Positions 1-8,588 of a stretch of DNA of 37,058 nucleotides are shown one piece after another. Positions within the stretch are counted from its first letter, which is position 1. Each line of letters begins with the position of its first letter. Source of the stretch: Bacillota bacterium (GTDB lineage: Bacteria; Bacillota; Sulfobacillia; RBS10-35; JAJYVN01); NCBI GenBank assembly GCA_021797775.1, contig JAJZZC010000024.1:1-37058 (forward strand), in the 5' to 3' direction. The notes beneath the pieces are model-generated. The model was not told the DNA's origin. It saw only the letters and a program-made list of their open reading frames with translations, and did no database searches. A program made the position numbers and the translations under genes.

Positions 1-108
1 TGTGGAGCGGAAGGCTCTGGCCAGGAGAACGGCCTGGTGAAACCGGTCGCTGTGAAGCAGGAACCTTCGAGTCGGAAACCGGCCGCTGCGGCGGTTGGAA
101 ACAAATGA
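1..108 (+). CDS. tnpB: TnpB C-terminal tail (IS200/IS605), 5' end outside window
   Basis: The first 36 codons read in one frame to TGA at 106-108. They carry the lysine-glutamine-glutamate tail (AVKQEPSSRKPAA, then VGNK) typical of the disordered C-terminus of IS200/IS605 TnpB, the RNA-guided nuclease of these elements. The same tail recurs at 19563-19626 (MKQEAPSRKPAAPAVGN), so it is not chance. The catalytic RuvC and zinc-finger parts would lie upstream of the window, so it cannot be told whether the gene is intact. Both copies continue similarly after the stop (ATGAGAAGG or ATGAGAGG, then TCGGCTG), which is probably the element's right end. Here that end runs straight into a truncated glycosidase gene. 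The identification rests on a short tail; there is no catalytic motif in view. Confidence 0.7.
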   Translation, partial: CGAEGSGQENGLVKPVAVKQEPSSRKPAAAAVGNK

Positions 109-132
109 CTATGAGAAGGGGAACGGTTCCGT

Positions 133-1373
133 CGGCTGGTCTGCCCGGAGCATCCGGAGTACGTGCGGCGCGTGGAGGACCTCGTGCGCCTGGCGGCGGG
201 AGAGGTGGGCTTCGACCTGATCCATCTGGACGGCTTCAGCTGGGGCAGCGCCGAGCCCTGCCGCTGTCCGGCGTGCGCGTCGGCCTTCCGCGCCTTCCTG
301 CAGGCCCGTTACCCCGACGCCGCCTCGCGCCTGGCGCGCTTCGGTCATCCCCGGGTCGAAGCGATGGAGGTCCCGCTGGCCTCCCTCTCGGAGCGGGAAC
401 CGGCTGTACGGGACCCGCTGCACCAGGAGTGGCTCGACTTTCGCCCCGCGTGCTTCCAGCGCATCCACCGGCGCCTGGCTTCTGCCGCCAAGGCCTGCTC
501 GCCGGCGGTGGCCGTGACCTGCAACACCCTGGTGCCGGTGGAGTGGAACGGCGCGCGCCGCTACGGGGTGTCGCTGCCGGCCATGGCGCCGCGCAACGAC
601 GCCTTCTGGACGGAGTCCGGCAACGACCCGCGGCTGGAAGTGGATGGCCGGCTCATCAGCCGCGTACGGGAGTACAGGTACGCCGCGGCCCTGGGTAACG
701 TCTGCTTCGGTTACATCAAGGGAGTTGCGCGGGAGCAGGTCAGGCGGTCCTTCGCCGAGGTGCTGGCCTTCAACGGGGGCCACGCCGGGATGATCGGTTC
801 GCCCCTGCTCGACGAGGAGCCGTTCGCCGACGAGGTGACGCGGTGGGCGGGGTTCTACCGGCGCTGGCACAGCGTGCTGTACGCCGGCACGGAGAGCGCC
901 GCGCAGGTCGGCGTCCTGCGGCACCCGCGCACCCTGGCACTCGACAGCGGGGAGCCCTACCGCAGCGCGCACCTCCTGGAGCAGCTGCTCATCGAGGGAG
1001 GCATTCCATTCCGCCTGATCTGTGCGGACGGTCCGCTCGAGCTGGCGCCCGAGCCGCGGCTGCTGGTGCTGCCCGGGGTCTGCTGTCTGGACGAGGGCGA
1101 CGCGGCGGCGATCACCGCCTTCGTGGAGCGGGGAGGCGGCCTGCTGCTGACAGGCGACACCTCGCTGCGCGATCCCTGGTACCGCCCGCGGGCGGACTAC
1201 CTGCTGCGCCATCTGCTGGGTCCGGAGGTCCCCAGGAGGTCCCCTGTCCACGGCCCGGCCTCCGCAGCTTTCAGGACCCGCTCTTCGGGCAGGTGGACGA
1301 GCGTGCGAGTGTGCCTTGGCGCCCAGGGGCCGGCCCCTCGGCACGACCCCACCCGCCCGCGTCGTCCGCCTGA
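133..1373 (+). pseudogene. Glycosidase fragment with beta-galactosidase trimerisation-like domain
   Basis: An open frame begins without a start codon at about 133 and reads CPEHPEYVRRVEDLVRLA, then LIHLDGFSWG and a CxCPxC element (CRCPACASAF). This resembles the interior of TIM-barrel putative glycoside hydrolases with a C-terminal trimerisation/GATase-like domain, common in carbohydrate-degrading Armatimonadota and planctomycetes. The GATase-like part (LLVLPGVCCLDEGDAAAI, then GGGLLLTGDTSLRD) ends near 1200. At about 1230-1260 the homologous reading appears to move to another frame (SFQDPLFGQVDER) and stops at 1373. The N-terminal third is missing at the tnpB junction and the C-terminus is frameshifted, so the gene is non-functional. 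The substrate cannot be told. Confidence 0.7.
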
Positions 1374-1487
1374 CACTGCGAGATTCAGGATCATGCGGAA
1401 CAGGCAGCCACTTGTCACGCTACGCTACCTTGTTCGCTGGCGGCTCCTTATTGAAGAGTCCCAACTTGTGGCCGTCACGCCCGGCGC

Positions 1488-3272
1488 TCAGGCCGGGACC
1501 TCGTGGCCGAACAGCGCCTGGACGGCTTCCACCGCGGCAGGCGGGCCGATCACCGCCAGGATGTCGCCCACCTGTAGGGGGGTGGTCCCCCGAGCCAGGC
1601 GCCGGTCGCCTCCGCTGACCACCGACAGGACGAGGACGTCATCGGGGAGTCGCAGATCGCCCACGCGCCGAACGCCGCGCGGGAGGCGGAGCACGGGGAC
1701 GTCGTGCACCTCCAGTTCGCCCGGACCCAGGATGGTGTCGGTGAGCGCCGAGGAGCGGGCGAAGGCCACGAGCAGTCCGACCTGTGCCGCCTCGGGGCGG
1801 AAGGGCACCACCCCCGCCGCCCGCGCTTCCAAGGCCTCGTCCTCAGCGTCCACCAGCGCGATGCTCGGCAGCGGCCCCCATCGCTCCCGCGCGGCCCGGC
1901 AGTCCTCCAGGTTGTCGGCGGCGGCCGGTTGTAAGGCCAGCAGGACGTCGGGGGGGCTGGCCAGGAGGTCGTTGGCGTCCTCGTCCGCCTGGACGCGGAA
2001 GCCGGCGCGCCGCAGAGCGGCCACCACCACGCGCGCCAGCCGGCTGGAACCAAGGACCACCGCGGAGCGCGGCGGTTCGCCCGTCGCTTCGCCGCGCAGC
2101 ACCACGGTGAAGAAGGCCGGGTAGACCACGGCGGACAGGACGCTCGCCAGGACCACGGCCACGCCCGTCTGGGGCGCCAGCAGGCCGGCTTGCAGGAAGA
2201 TCGCCGCGCCGGCGACCGTCACCGAGAGCCGCGTCGAGAGGAGCAGACCCGCCGCCCATGTGGGGCGCCAGGGGAACCAGAGGCGCAACAGCAGGACGGG
2301 GGGCATGGTCACCAGGCCGAAGGCCAAGGTCAGGGCCGGGACGAGCAGAAGCGCGCTCGGCGAGCGGACCAGTGCCCCCAGGTCCAGTTGCCGTCCTAGG
2401 TCCAGGAAGAAGAACGGTATGAAGTAGCCGTATCCCATCGCGTCCAGCTTGGACTGCAGCTCGGGACGGTCCTCGTCCACGACCGCCCCCACGCCCAGCC
2501 CGGCAACGAAGGCACCGAGCACGGAAGCGATGCCCACGGCCTGCGCCAGGGCGATGAACACCGTCACCACCGCCAGCGCCGCCCGCACCCCCACCTCCGA
2601 GGCGCTCCCGTGGAGCCGGACCTCACGGCGCCACCACTGCCGCAGCCGGGGGCCGAAATAGACGAGGGCGGCGCCCAGCACGAGCAACGCCACCCCCCAC
2701 AGGGGGCGCAGGCGCTGGCCCGTGCCCCAGATGAGGGCCGAGACGGTCACGGCGAGCAACGCCAGGAAATCGCCGAGGATGGTGAGGCTGAGCACGATCT
2801 GACCGAAGCGCTGGCGCACCAGGGATGCGTTCTTCAGCACCGGGAGGACGACGGTGGGCGCCGACGAGGCCAGCAGCAGTGCGAGGAAGACGCCGTGGCG
2901 CACCACGCCGATGGTCCGCAGCTCTAGGCCGACGGCCAAGGAGAGGCCACCGACGAGCAGGGGAAAGGCCAGGAGCCAGCGGGGGCGCGGCCCTCGGCCG
3001 ACCGACGGCGAGGGGTAGAGGAGCGCTCGAAGCCGTCCCGTGTCGATCTCCAGGCCGGAGAGGAACATCAGGTAGGCGAGGCCGAAGACGGAGAGGAACG
3101 ACACGATGGGCGAGCCGGTGAGCCAATGCAGGCCCGAGCGGCCGAACAGGGCGCCGATCAGGATCTCGCCCGCCACGACCGGGAGGCGGCCACGCCCCAG
3201 GTGTTGGGTGAGGAGCGGCACGGCGAAGGCCAGCAGCGAGAACAGGACGACATCGCGCACCTCGAGGCTCAC
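1488..3272 (-). CDS. CPA2 family cation:proton antiporter with RCK (TrkA) domains
   Basis: This 594-residue protein has about twelve hydrophobic segments over residues 1-390, starting with VLFSLLAFAVPLLTQHLG and including the FLSGLEID element of the Na+/H+ exchanger fold. A TrkA-N-like nucleotide-binding region follows near residue 403 (VVLGSSRLARVVVAAL), then a TrkA-C/RCK_C domain at about 525-590 ending GDILAVIGPPAAVEAV. This order is that of KefB/KefC/CPA2 transporters, which exchange K+ or Na+ for H+ across the inner membrane under nucleotide control. The classic GxGxxG of TrkA-N is degenerate here (GSSRLA), so ligand control may differ. The start codon gives a normal N-terminus directly before the first membrane segment. 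It is monocistronic; neighbours are unrelated. Which ion it moves cannot be read from sequence. Confidence 0.9.
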   Translation of the reverse strand: MSLEVRDVVLFSLLAFAVPLLTQHLGRGRLPVVAGEILIGALFGRSGLHWLTGSPIVSFLSVFGLAYLMFLSGLEIDTGRLRALLYPSPSVGRGPRPRWLLAFPLLVGGLSLAVGLELRTIGVVRHGVFLALLLASSAPTVVLPVLKNASLVRQRFGQIVLSLTILGDFLALLAVTVSALIWGTGQRLRPLWGVALLVLGAALVYFGPRLRQWWRREVRLHGSASEVGVRAALAVVTVFIALAQAVGIASVLGAFVAGLGVGAVVDEDRPELQSKLDAMGYGYFIPFFFLDLGRQLDLGALVRSPSALLLVPALTLAFGLVTMPPVLLLRLWFPWRPTWAAGLLLSTRLSVTVAGAAIFLQAGLLAPQTGVAVVLASVLSAVVYPAFFTVVLRGEATGEPPRSAVVLGSSRLARVVVAALRRAGFRVQADEDANDLLASPPDVLLALQPAAADNLEDCRAARERWGPLPSIALVDAEDEALEARAAGVVPFRPEAAQVGLLVAFARSSALTDTILGPGELEVHDVPVLRLPRGVRRVGDLRLPDDVLVLSVVSGGDRRLARGTTPLQVGDILAVIGPPAAVEAVQALFGHEVPA

Positions 3273-3792
3273 GCTTCCCCATCACCCCCGGGGCCAACGT
3301 GGGATGGCGGCGGTACGGGCCGCGGACCCGCGTGCACCGGCGCGGGCCCTATCCAGGGCCGACCGCCGACGGTGCGCGGCAGACGCAGCTGTCACCACTC
3401 GGGCATCACGGGGGCGAGCATAACAGGAAAAGGGACGGCAGCCCGCGAGCCCGCAGCATGGGCGCGGCGTGCCCTCCTGGCCATGGGTGGGCACGCCACC
3501 CCGGAGATGCATGGCGAAGCGGCAGCTCCGGAGGCACGCGCCGCCACCGCCACGGCAGATGCGCCCTTTGGGGTGGTGGGGAGCCGCAGCGACGGTCGCC
3601 CGTCTCCCCCCGGGGTCGCCCCTTTTTCTCCGGTGCGCCCTGGCATACTGCAACCACCGACCTGCGGACCCGTACAGGCGGGCGAGCGGCAGGCAACTGG
3701 CCGCCCGCCCGCCGATACAGGTGGGGGGCAGGCCGGCCTGAGCAGGCATTCGTGCGAGCCAGGCGGCGGGTGCGCCGACGGAGGGGACGGAT
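3273..3792. other. Intergenic, no gene recognised
   Basis: These 520 bases separate the divergent antiporter and PPK2 genes. Long open frames on both strands are GC-driven and have proline/arginine/glycine-rich, protein-unlike composition. A CATACTGCA sequence near 3645 resembles the -10 element seen before the MFS gene at 17582, so a PPK2 promoter here is possible, but no good -35 is seen. Confidence 0.4.
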
Positions 3793-4863
3793 GTGGACGT
3801 GGATGGGGATGGGGACGCGGTGGACGCCGAGGGCGCAATGGTCCAGGAGCCGGACCCGGCGAGCGCGGTGGGCGCAGGGGAAGGGGCAAGTCCCGCACCG
3901 CGGGAGCCTGGCGGTCCAGATGGTGGCGGTGCCGCGGCGGTGGACGGGGGAGGCGCTGGCGGACTCCGGCGCGCGCCCGGGAAGGCACGGAGGGTCTCGG
4001 CCGAGGACGGGGAGGCCCCCGCGGACCGGCACGGGCGCGGACGCGCGCGCGGGGAGGGGGACGACGCCGGGGAGCGAGCCGGCGGCGGGTCGGCGGGTGG
4101 GCCGCGCATCCCCGGGGACCCACGAGACACGGGCGGTGAGACCAAGGAGGCGGCGAAGGCCGAGACCGGCCGTCTCCGCCGCCGGTTGGCGGTGCTGCAG
4201 GAGAAGCTGTACGCGGACGGGCGTTACGCGTTGCTGATCGTGCTGCAGGGCATGGACGCCTCGGGGAAGGACGGTGTGGTGCGCCACGTGTTCCGTGGGG
4301 TGAACCCACAGGGAGTACGCGTACACTCCTTCAAGCAGCCGACGCCACGCGAGTCGGCGCAGGATTTCCTCTGGCGGGTGCACCAGGCGGTGCCGCCCAA
4401 GGGGATGATCGGGATCTTCAATCGCAGCCATTACGAGGACGTACTCGTCGTTCGGGTGCACGGCTTGGTGCCGGAAGGGGTGTGGCGGTCACGCTACGCC
4501 CGCATCAACGATTTCGAACACCTGCTGGCCGAGTCCGGGGTGCGCATCCTCAAGTTCTGCCTGCACATCAGTAAGGAGGAGCAGCGGCGGCGGTTTGACC
4601 GCCGGCTGCTCGATGCGCGGCGGCACTGGAAGTTCTCTCCCGACGACCTGCGGGAGCGCCAGCACTGGGCCGAGTACCAGCGCGCGTACGCCGAGATGCT
4701 GGAGGCCTGCGCCACGCCGCATGCGCCGTGGACGATCGTGCCGGCCGACCACAAGTGGTATCGGAATCTGGTCGTCGGGCGCGCGGTGGTGGCGGCGCTG
4801 GAGGAGATGCGCCTGCACTACCCGCAACTGCGCAGTGGGCCAGGGGCGGCGGGCGAGGGGTGA
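3793..4863 (+). CDS. ppk2: Polyphosphate kinase 2 family phosphotransferase (PPK2)
   Basis: PPK2 enzymes transfer phosphate between polyphosphate and nucleotides in the cytoplasm. The conserved core starts near residue 116 (DTGGETKEAAKAE) and has the P-loop GMDASGKDG at about 153-161, then VNPQGVRVHSFKQPT, the Walker-B-like IGIFNRSHYEDVL near 207-219, and the HWKFSPDDL and WTIVPADHKWYRN elements. Length after residue 116 (about 240) fits a single-domain PPK2. The first 115 residues are unusual: Gly/Ala/Glu/Asp-rich, low-complexity and not part of the fold. No start codon lies closer to the core than ATG 3838 in this frame; ATG 3793 is used here. Either the protein has a disordered extension or the real start is non-canonical or frameshifted. 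Preferred nucleotide (AMP, ADP or GDP) is not predictable. Confidence 0.88.
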   Translation: MDVDGDGDAVDAEGAMVQEPDPASAVGAGEGASPAPREPGGPDGGGAAAVDGGGAGGLRRAPGKARRVSAEDGEAPADRHGRGRARGEGDDAGERAGGGSAGGPRIPGDPRDTGGETKEAAKAETGRLRRRLAVLQEKLYADGRYALLIVLQGMDASGKDGVVRHVFRGVNPQGVRVHSFKQPTPRESAQDFLWRVHQAVPPKGMIGIFNRSHYEDVLVVRVHGLVPEGVWRSRYARINDFEHLLAESGVRILKFCLHISKEEQRRRFDRRLLDARRHWKFSPDDLRERQHWAEYQRAYAEMLEACATPHAPWTIVPADHKWYRNLVVGRAVVAALEEMRLHYPQLRSGPGAAGEG

Positions 4864-4897
4864 GCGCTTTCCGGGTGGGGCGGCGCTGAGGCCGTCC

Positions 4898-4935
4898 GGC
4901 CGCGGGCCCGCCAGGGCACGAGTGGGCCCGCGGCC
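4898..4935 (+). terminator. Strong GC hairpin after ppk2
   Basis: A perfect 12-bp inverted repeat (GGCCGCGGGCCC at 4898-4909, GGGCCCGCGGCC at 4924-4935) with a 14-base loop starts 35 bases after the ppk2 stop. There is no U tract, so intrinsic termination in the classical sense is unproven; RNA stabilisation is the alternative. Confidence 0.45.
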
Positions 4936-5066
4936 CACGGGGCCCTGCCTCTTCTGGGGGTGCCGGCCCTGCTGCTGGGCCGGGCGGGCGAAGACGTGCA
5001 GTGGCCCGGGGTCTGCCCCGGATCGTCCACCGTCCACGGACCATACGACGGCACGCGGAACATCGG

Positions 5067-5376
5067 CTAGACCTTGACCCATGTCCAGCCGCTGATCACC
5101 CGCGCCAACGCGCGGGCCGGGCTGTGCCCGCCCACGTAAGGTTGGCCGACGACCGCGTACGTGATGCCGTCCCGGGTGGCGATCACCGCGCACTGGTCAC
5201 CGCAACGGGCCAGCAGGGCCGGTCGCGCCACCCTGTGGCGTGACCAGGATCCCGGGGCGCGCCCGCGCCAAGGATGGTTCCGCGTGCAGAACCACCAGCG
5301 TGGCGCCGATGGCCCACGCCGTGATCAGCACGACGGCGACCAGGAGGGCGAGAGATCCGCGACGCTTGGGCCGCAC
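5067..5376 (-). pseudogene. Small membrane-anchored protein, frameshifted
   Basis: From GTG 5376 the minus strand reads VRPKRRGSLALLVAVVLITA and then WAIGATLVVLHAEPSL: a basic N-terminus followed by one hydrophobic helix, like a signal anchor. That frame stops at 5197. Another frame overlapping it carries a sensible continuation, ARCGDQCAVIATRDGITYAV then GWTWVKV, to TAG at 5067. The two parts fit one gene of about 100 residues with a single indel near 5200-5240. No family is recognised. A sequencing error rather than a mutation is possible. Confidence 0.4.
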
Positions 5377-6346
5377 GGGCGCTCGTCACCGTCCCCCTCC
5401 GCGCGGTCGCGCCGCAAGGCCAGCGTGGACGCGGATCCCGGACACGGAGACCTGCGTCCAGCGACCGCCGGTATCGCTGATCGTACTTGATCGTACCGTA
5501 TAGAGCGTACCGTCCGCGAGCGCGCAGCCGTGCGTGGCGGTGGCCTCGCGCACGCCGCCGGGTGACGCTTGAGGAGATCGCGCCTGGCCGCGCACGAGTT
5601 GGCGGACCTGGCCGGATCCGCTGACATCGTGCACGCCGAATGCAGCGTACGGCTCCGTCTGCGCGGCAGCAGCTTCCTGGACGGCGTGTGCTCGCACTTG
5701 ACGAACGTCCCGGGCGGTGCGTCGCCCCGATCACCGACGCGATTGCACCTACACCGTTCGTTGCCGCGAGCGGAGTCGACAGCGCTGGGCAGGCGGGCGG
5801 CAGCCCCCGCGGGTCCGCGCCGCGCGGGCTGCAGGGAGCGGACGTTCCCCTAGCGGCAGGCGCCGCCTGGGGCAGAGGCAGTGACGGGCCGCGGGCGGTT
5901 GCTCGCCCGGGGCCGCAAGCCAGCCGGGCGCCGCCGCCCACGGGGGTGGCGGCGCCGAGCCCCGGGTGGCCGAAGCGCGACGTGCACCCGGACACGGCGC
6001 TGGGGGGGAAGTGCCCGCAGGTCTGCATACGGCCTTCGCGGCGGCGCTCAAGAAGGCCATCCGCACGAAGGGGGGCCTCGCGTACCCCCCCCCCCGCTCC
6101 CGCGCCCGTGTCGCCGAACGTGCCGGCCCATGCCACGGTCCACGGCCCGCCGCGCCCCCTTCCGCCACGGCTGGAACGACGCATCCGTCCGCCGACGTGC
6201 TGGCCAGGTCATCGTGTCGAGGTCGCACACCTCAGCGGCGGCAGGTCTCGGTGGCCGCACCGGGTAGTACCCTGTGCGGCCACGGGTGGGTCGTGCGGCG
6301 GCCTCCCCGCGCGCGCTGCGCCACGCCAAACCGCGTCCGCCAGGAG
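5377..6346. other. Long gap with decayed coding remnants
   Basis: No recognisable gene lies here. On the minus strand 5386-5690 encodes a protein-like but unidentified stretch (YAAFGVHDVSGSGQ, GTLYTVRSSTISDTGGRW) that may be a relic. An 11-base C run sits at about 6085. Other open frames look like GC-driven shadows. Confidence 0.35.
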
Positions 6347-7363
6347 GTGTCCCCCCTGCCCACCCCTCTGCGCGTCGGCTTCATCGGGACCGGCGGCATC
6401 GCCCAGCGCCACTTGAAAAGCCTGCGCCAGCTCGGGCCCGAGCGGGCGCGTCCCGTGGCCTTCTGTGACATCGACGAAGCCCGCGCCGCGCAGGCCGCCG
6501 CCGGATACGGCGGCACGGTCTACACGGACTCCAAACGGATGGTGGACGCCGAGGACGGCCTTGACGCCGTCTTTGTCTGCACGCCCCCGTTTGCCCGCGC
6601 CGAGCCCATCGAAGCCGCGGCCGCCCGCGGCCTGGCGATCTTCTGCGAAAAGCCTCCGGCGTTCGACGCCGAGCAGGGTCGCCGGGCCCTCGCCGCCATC
6701 CGCCGCGCAGGCGTCATCACCAACGTCGGCTTCATGTATCGCTGGCTCCGCGCCGTCGATCGCGCCCGCGATCTCCTGGAGGGGCGCACCATCGCCGCCG
6801 TCCGTTCCGCCTTCCTCTGCGGCCCCGCCGTCGAACGCAACCTGCCCGCCTGGTTCTACCTGCAGGACCGCTCGGGCGGTCCCCTCATGGACCAGGCCAT
6901 CCACGTACTCGATCTCCACCGCTACTTCGCGGGCGAGGTGGCGTCCGTACACGCACTGGCCCACACCACCTTCCGCGAGCACACCGCCGACTTCACCATC
7001 CAGGAGGCGTATAGCCTGAACCTCGCCTACGCCTCCGGCGCCATCGCCTCCCACCTTCACTCCTGGGCTTGTACGGCCGCCATGGGCCAGGTCGAATGGA
7101 TCTCGGACCGTGCCCGCCTCGCCGTCGACCTATTCGCCAACCGCCTGATCGGCACCGTGGACGGCACCCCGGTTGATGAAACGTTCACGGACGACCCCTA
7201 TCTCCGGGAGGTCGACCAGTTCCTCAGGGCGGTGGCCGACGGCGATGGCATGCGCATGCGCTCGCCGTACGCCGACGGTTTGCACACCTGCGCCGTCGCC
7301 TGGGCCGGACTGCGCTCGGCCGCAACGGGGCGGGTGGAGACCCCGGAACGGTTCACGCAGTGA
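6347..7363 (+). CDS. Gfo/Idh/MocA family oxidoreductase
   Basis: An NAD(P)-dependent sugar or inositol dehydrogenase-type protein of about 335 residues. The N-terminal Rossmann domain starts VGFIGTGGIAQRHL, and the family EKP motif (FCEKPPAFDAEQ) sits near residue 98. The C-terminal GFO/IDH domain carries GGPLMDQAIHVLDLHRYF with the conserved Asp/His region. Such enzymes oxidise sugars, cyclitols or amino sugars in the cytoplasm, consistent with the glycosidase-rich surroundings. Start choice is unusual. AGGAGG at 6342-6347 overlaps the GTG at 6347 and so cannot serve it, whereas an in-frame CTG at 6356 lies eight bases downstream of this Shine-Dalgarno and directly precedes PTPLRVGFIG. Initiation at CTG is an inference. 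No operon partner is adjacent. Confidence 0.9.
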   Translation: MSPLPTPLRVGFIGTGGIAQRHLKSLRQLGPERARPVAFCDIDEARAAQAAAGYGGTVYTDSKRMVDAEDGLDAVFVCTPPFARAEPIEAAAARGLAIFCEKPPAFDAEQGRRALAAIRRAGVITNVGFMYRWLRAVDRARDLLEGRTIAAVRSAFLCGPAVERNLPAWFYLQDRSGGPLMDQAIHVLDLHRYFAGEVASVHALAHTTFREHTADFTIQEAYSLNLAYASGAIASHLHSWACTAAMGQVEWISDRARLAVDLFANRLIGTVDGTPVDETFTDDPYLREVDQFLRAVADGDGMRMRSPYADGLHTCAVAWAGLRSAATGRVETPERFTQ

Positions 7364-7794
7364 CGTCGCGCGTCCCGGCGACGATGGAGCCCGTCTACCC
7401 CGAGCGCCGCAAATGACGGGCCCGCGTCCCTCGCCCGCCGGATCAGGCCCCCGGGGGGGTGCCGAGGCTCGCCCGTCGCGACCGCCGTCTCTGGGGGATG
7501 GCCGCATGTTCGCCGGGTCCTTCAACCACCAGCGGATGCCCGCCCCACGGTGGCGGCGCCGTGCGGGCGTGACCCATCGGGGACTGCCATGCCCTCCGGC
7601 CCGTCACGGCGGGCCAGAGGGCGTCTCACCCACCGGGCCGGCGCGGCAGAGCGCCAATGCGTTAAGGGGTGGCTTGACTGCCTGAAACGTGCAACGGCGG
7701 CCCCGAGCCTGGGCAGAGGCGTCGGTATGGCGGGTAGGGAGGCCTCTGCCCCAACGGCCAGTGTACCGCGCGGCGCCGGGGCGCCACCGTCGCC
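7364..7794. other. Intergenic, nothing recognised
   Basis: The 430 bases between the oxidoreductase and the convergent small gene at 7795 hold only low-quality open frames rich in Pro, Arg and Gly. No repeat or terminator with a U tract was seen. Confidence 0.4.
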
Positions 7795-8151
7795 TCATCG
7801 CGGGAGGACCGCAGTGACGTCCTTGATCACAGCCTCTGGATCGGCGCAACCGACTATCAACTCGTCATAATCGGCGCCCTCTAGCCGCACCCGCACGCCG
7901 CGCCGCGTGCTCATGTGGACGACGGCAAACGTCTTGCTTCCGGCTCGCCGGAACGTCCCCACGGCGACAACGCCGGGGATCCCCGTTCCGGGCGAGCGCC
8001 AACCATGAACAGCGCCGGGCGCGTCGGCCAACACCTCCACCCCGCGCACTGCTGCTGTCGGGAAGCGCAATTCCCCATGCAGCGCCTCAACTTTCTCCAG
8101 TGCGCTTAGTCGCAGGACGAGTTCCGCGTCCTCCACAACAAGATCCGCCAA
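7795..8151 (-). CDS. Small PH-like domain protein (uncharacterised family)
   Basis: A protein of 118 residues starting LADLVVEDAELVLRLSALEK, with family-typical elements LHGELRFPTAAVRGVEVL, GTGIPGVVAVGTF and FAVVHMSTRRGVRVRLEG, and ending DPEAVIKDVTAVLPR. I recognise this layout from small actinobacterial and Chloroflexota proteins with a predicted bacterial PH-like beta fold; their function is unknown. TTG at 8151 is chosen over GTG 8205 because GAGGAGGG lies seven bases upstream and homologous proteins begin close to this point. It has no signal peptide. It stands alone, with relics upstream. Confidence 0.72.
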   Translation of the reverse strand: MADLVVEDAELVLRLSALEKVEALHGELRFPTAAVRGVEVLADAPGAVHGWRSPGTGIPGVVAVGTFRRAGSKTFAVVHMSTRRGVRVRLEGADYDELIVGCADPEAVIKDVTAVLPR

Positions 8152-8167
8152 GTGAGACCCTCCTCGG

Positions 8168-8557
8168 TCACGCCCTGCCTCGCACGGCAAGGATGAGACC
8201 CGCACCCTGGTTGAGATTCTCAGGCCCGGACCCGGGGATCAGCACCACGCCCGGAAAGGGCCCCCGGCCCCGGGGCAGGTCCAGCACGGCCGGCACCCGA
8301 AGCGGCGGGGAGCCGATCTCCATGGGGACGCGCCGATAGGCACTCGGATGGTCGTACGCGGGAGGGGCCCAGACGGCCGGCCGCGCGCGGCGAGCGCCGG
8401 GACCAGCACCGCAGCCACGGTGGGGCGCAGCAGCGTGCTCGGACCGGCGAGCAGCCCGAGCGGGGGCGTGAGCGCCGCCAGCATGAACAGACAGGATGTG
8501 CAGGATCTCCCGGCGCGTGGGATCGGCCAGAGCCTTGAACACGTCGGCTAGGGCCAC
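8168..8557 (-). pseudogene. ArsR-type regulator N-terminus fused to alpha/beta-hydrolase fragment
   Basis: From GTG 8557 the frame opens with ALADVFKALADPTRREILHI, the diagnostic first helices of ArsR/SmtB winged-helix repressors. After about 22 residues the sequence loses all regulator character. From about 8330 downward the same frame reads VPMEIGSPPLRVPAVLDLPR, then GPFPGVVLIPGSGPENLNQG, the N-terminal strand and oxyanion region of dienelactone-hydrolase-like alpha/beta hydrolases, before ending at 8168. Neither domain is complete: the DNA-recognition helix of ArsR and the nucleophile, acid and histidine of the hydrolase are absent. It is best read as a deletion chimera of two genes, not a functional fusion. 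Confidence 0.6.
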
Positions 8558-8588
8558 GCACCCCCTGCCCCTTTCCTTCGACCAATCA

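Noticed and set aside
3126-4461. Long open frames on both strands around the ppk2 leader
   Set aside because: Composition is Pro/Arg/Gly shadow sequence of high-GC DNA and no family motif is visible.
8168-8557. Functional ArsR-hydrolase fusion gene
   Set aside because: Neither the DNA-recognition helix nor the hydrolase catalytic residues are present.
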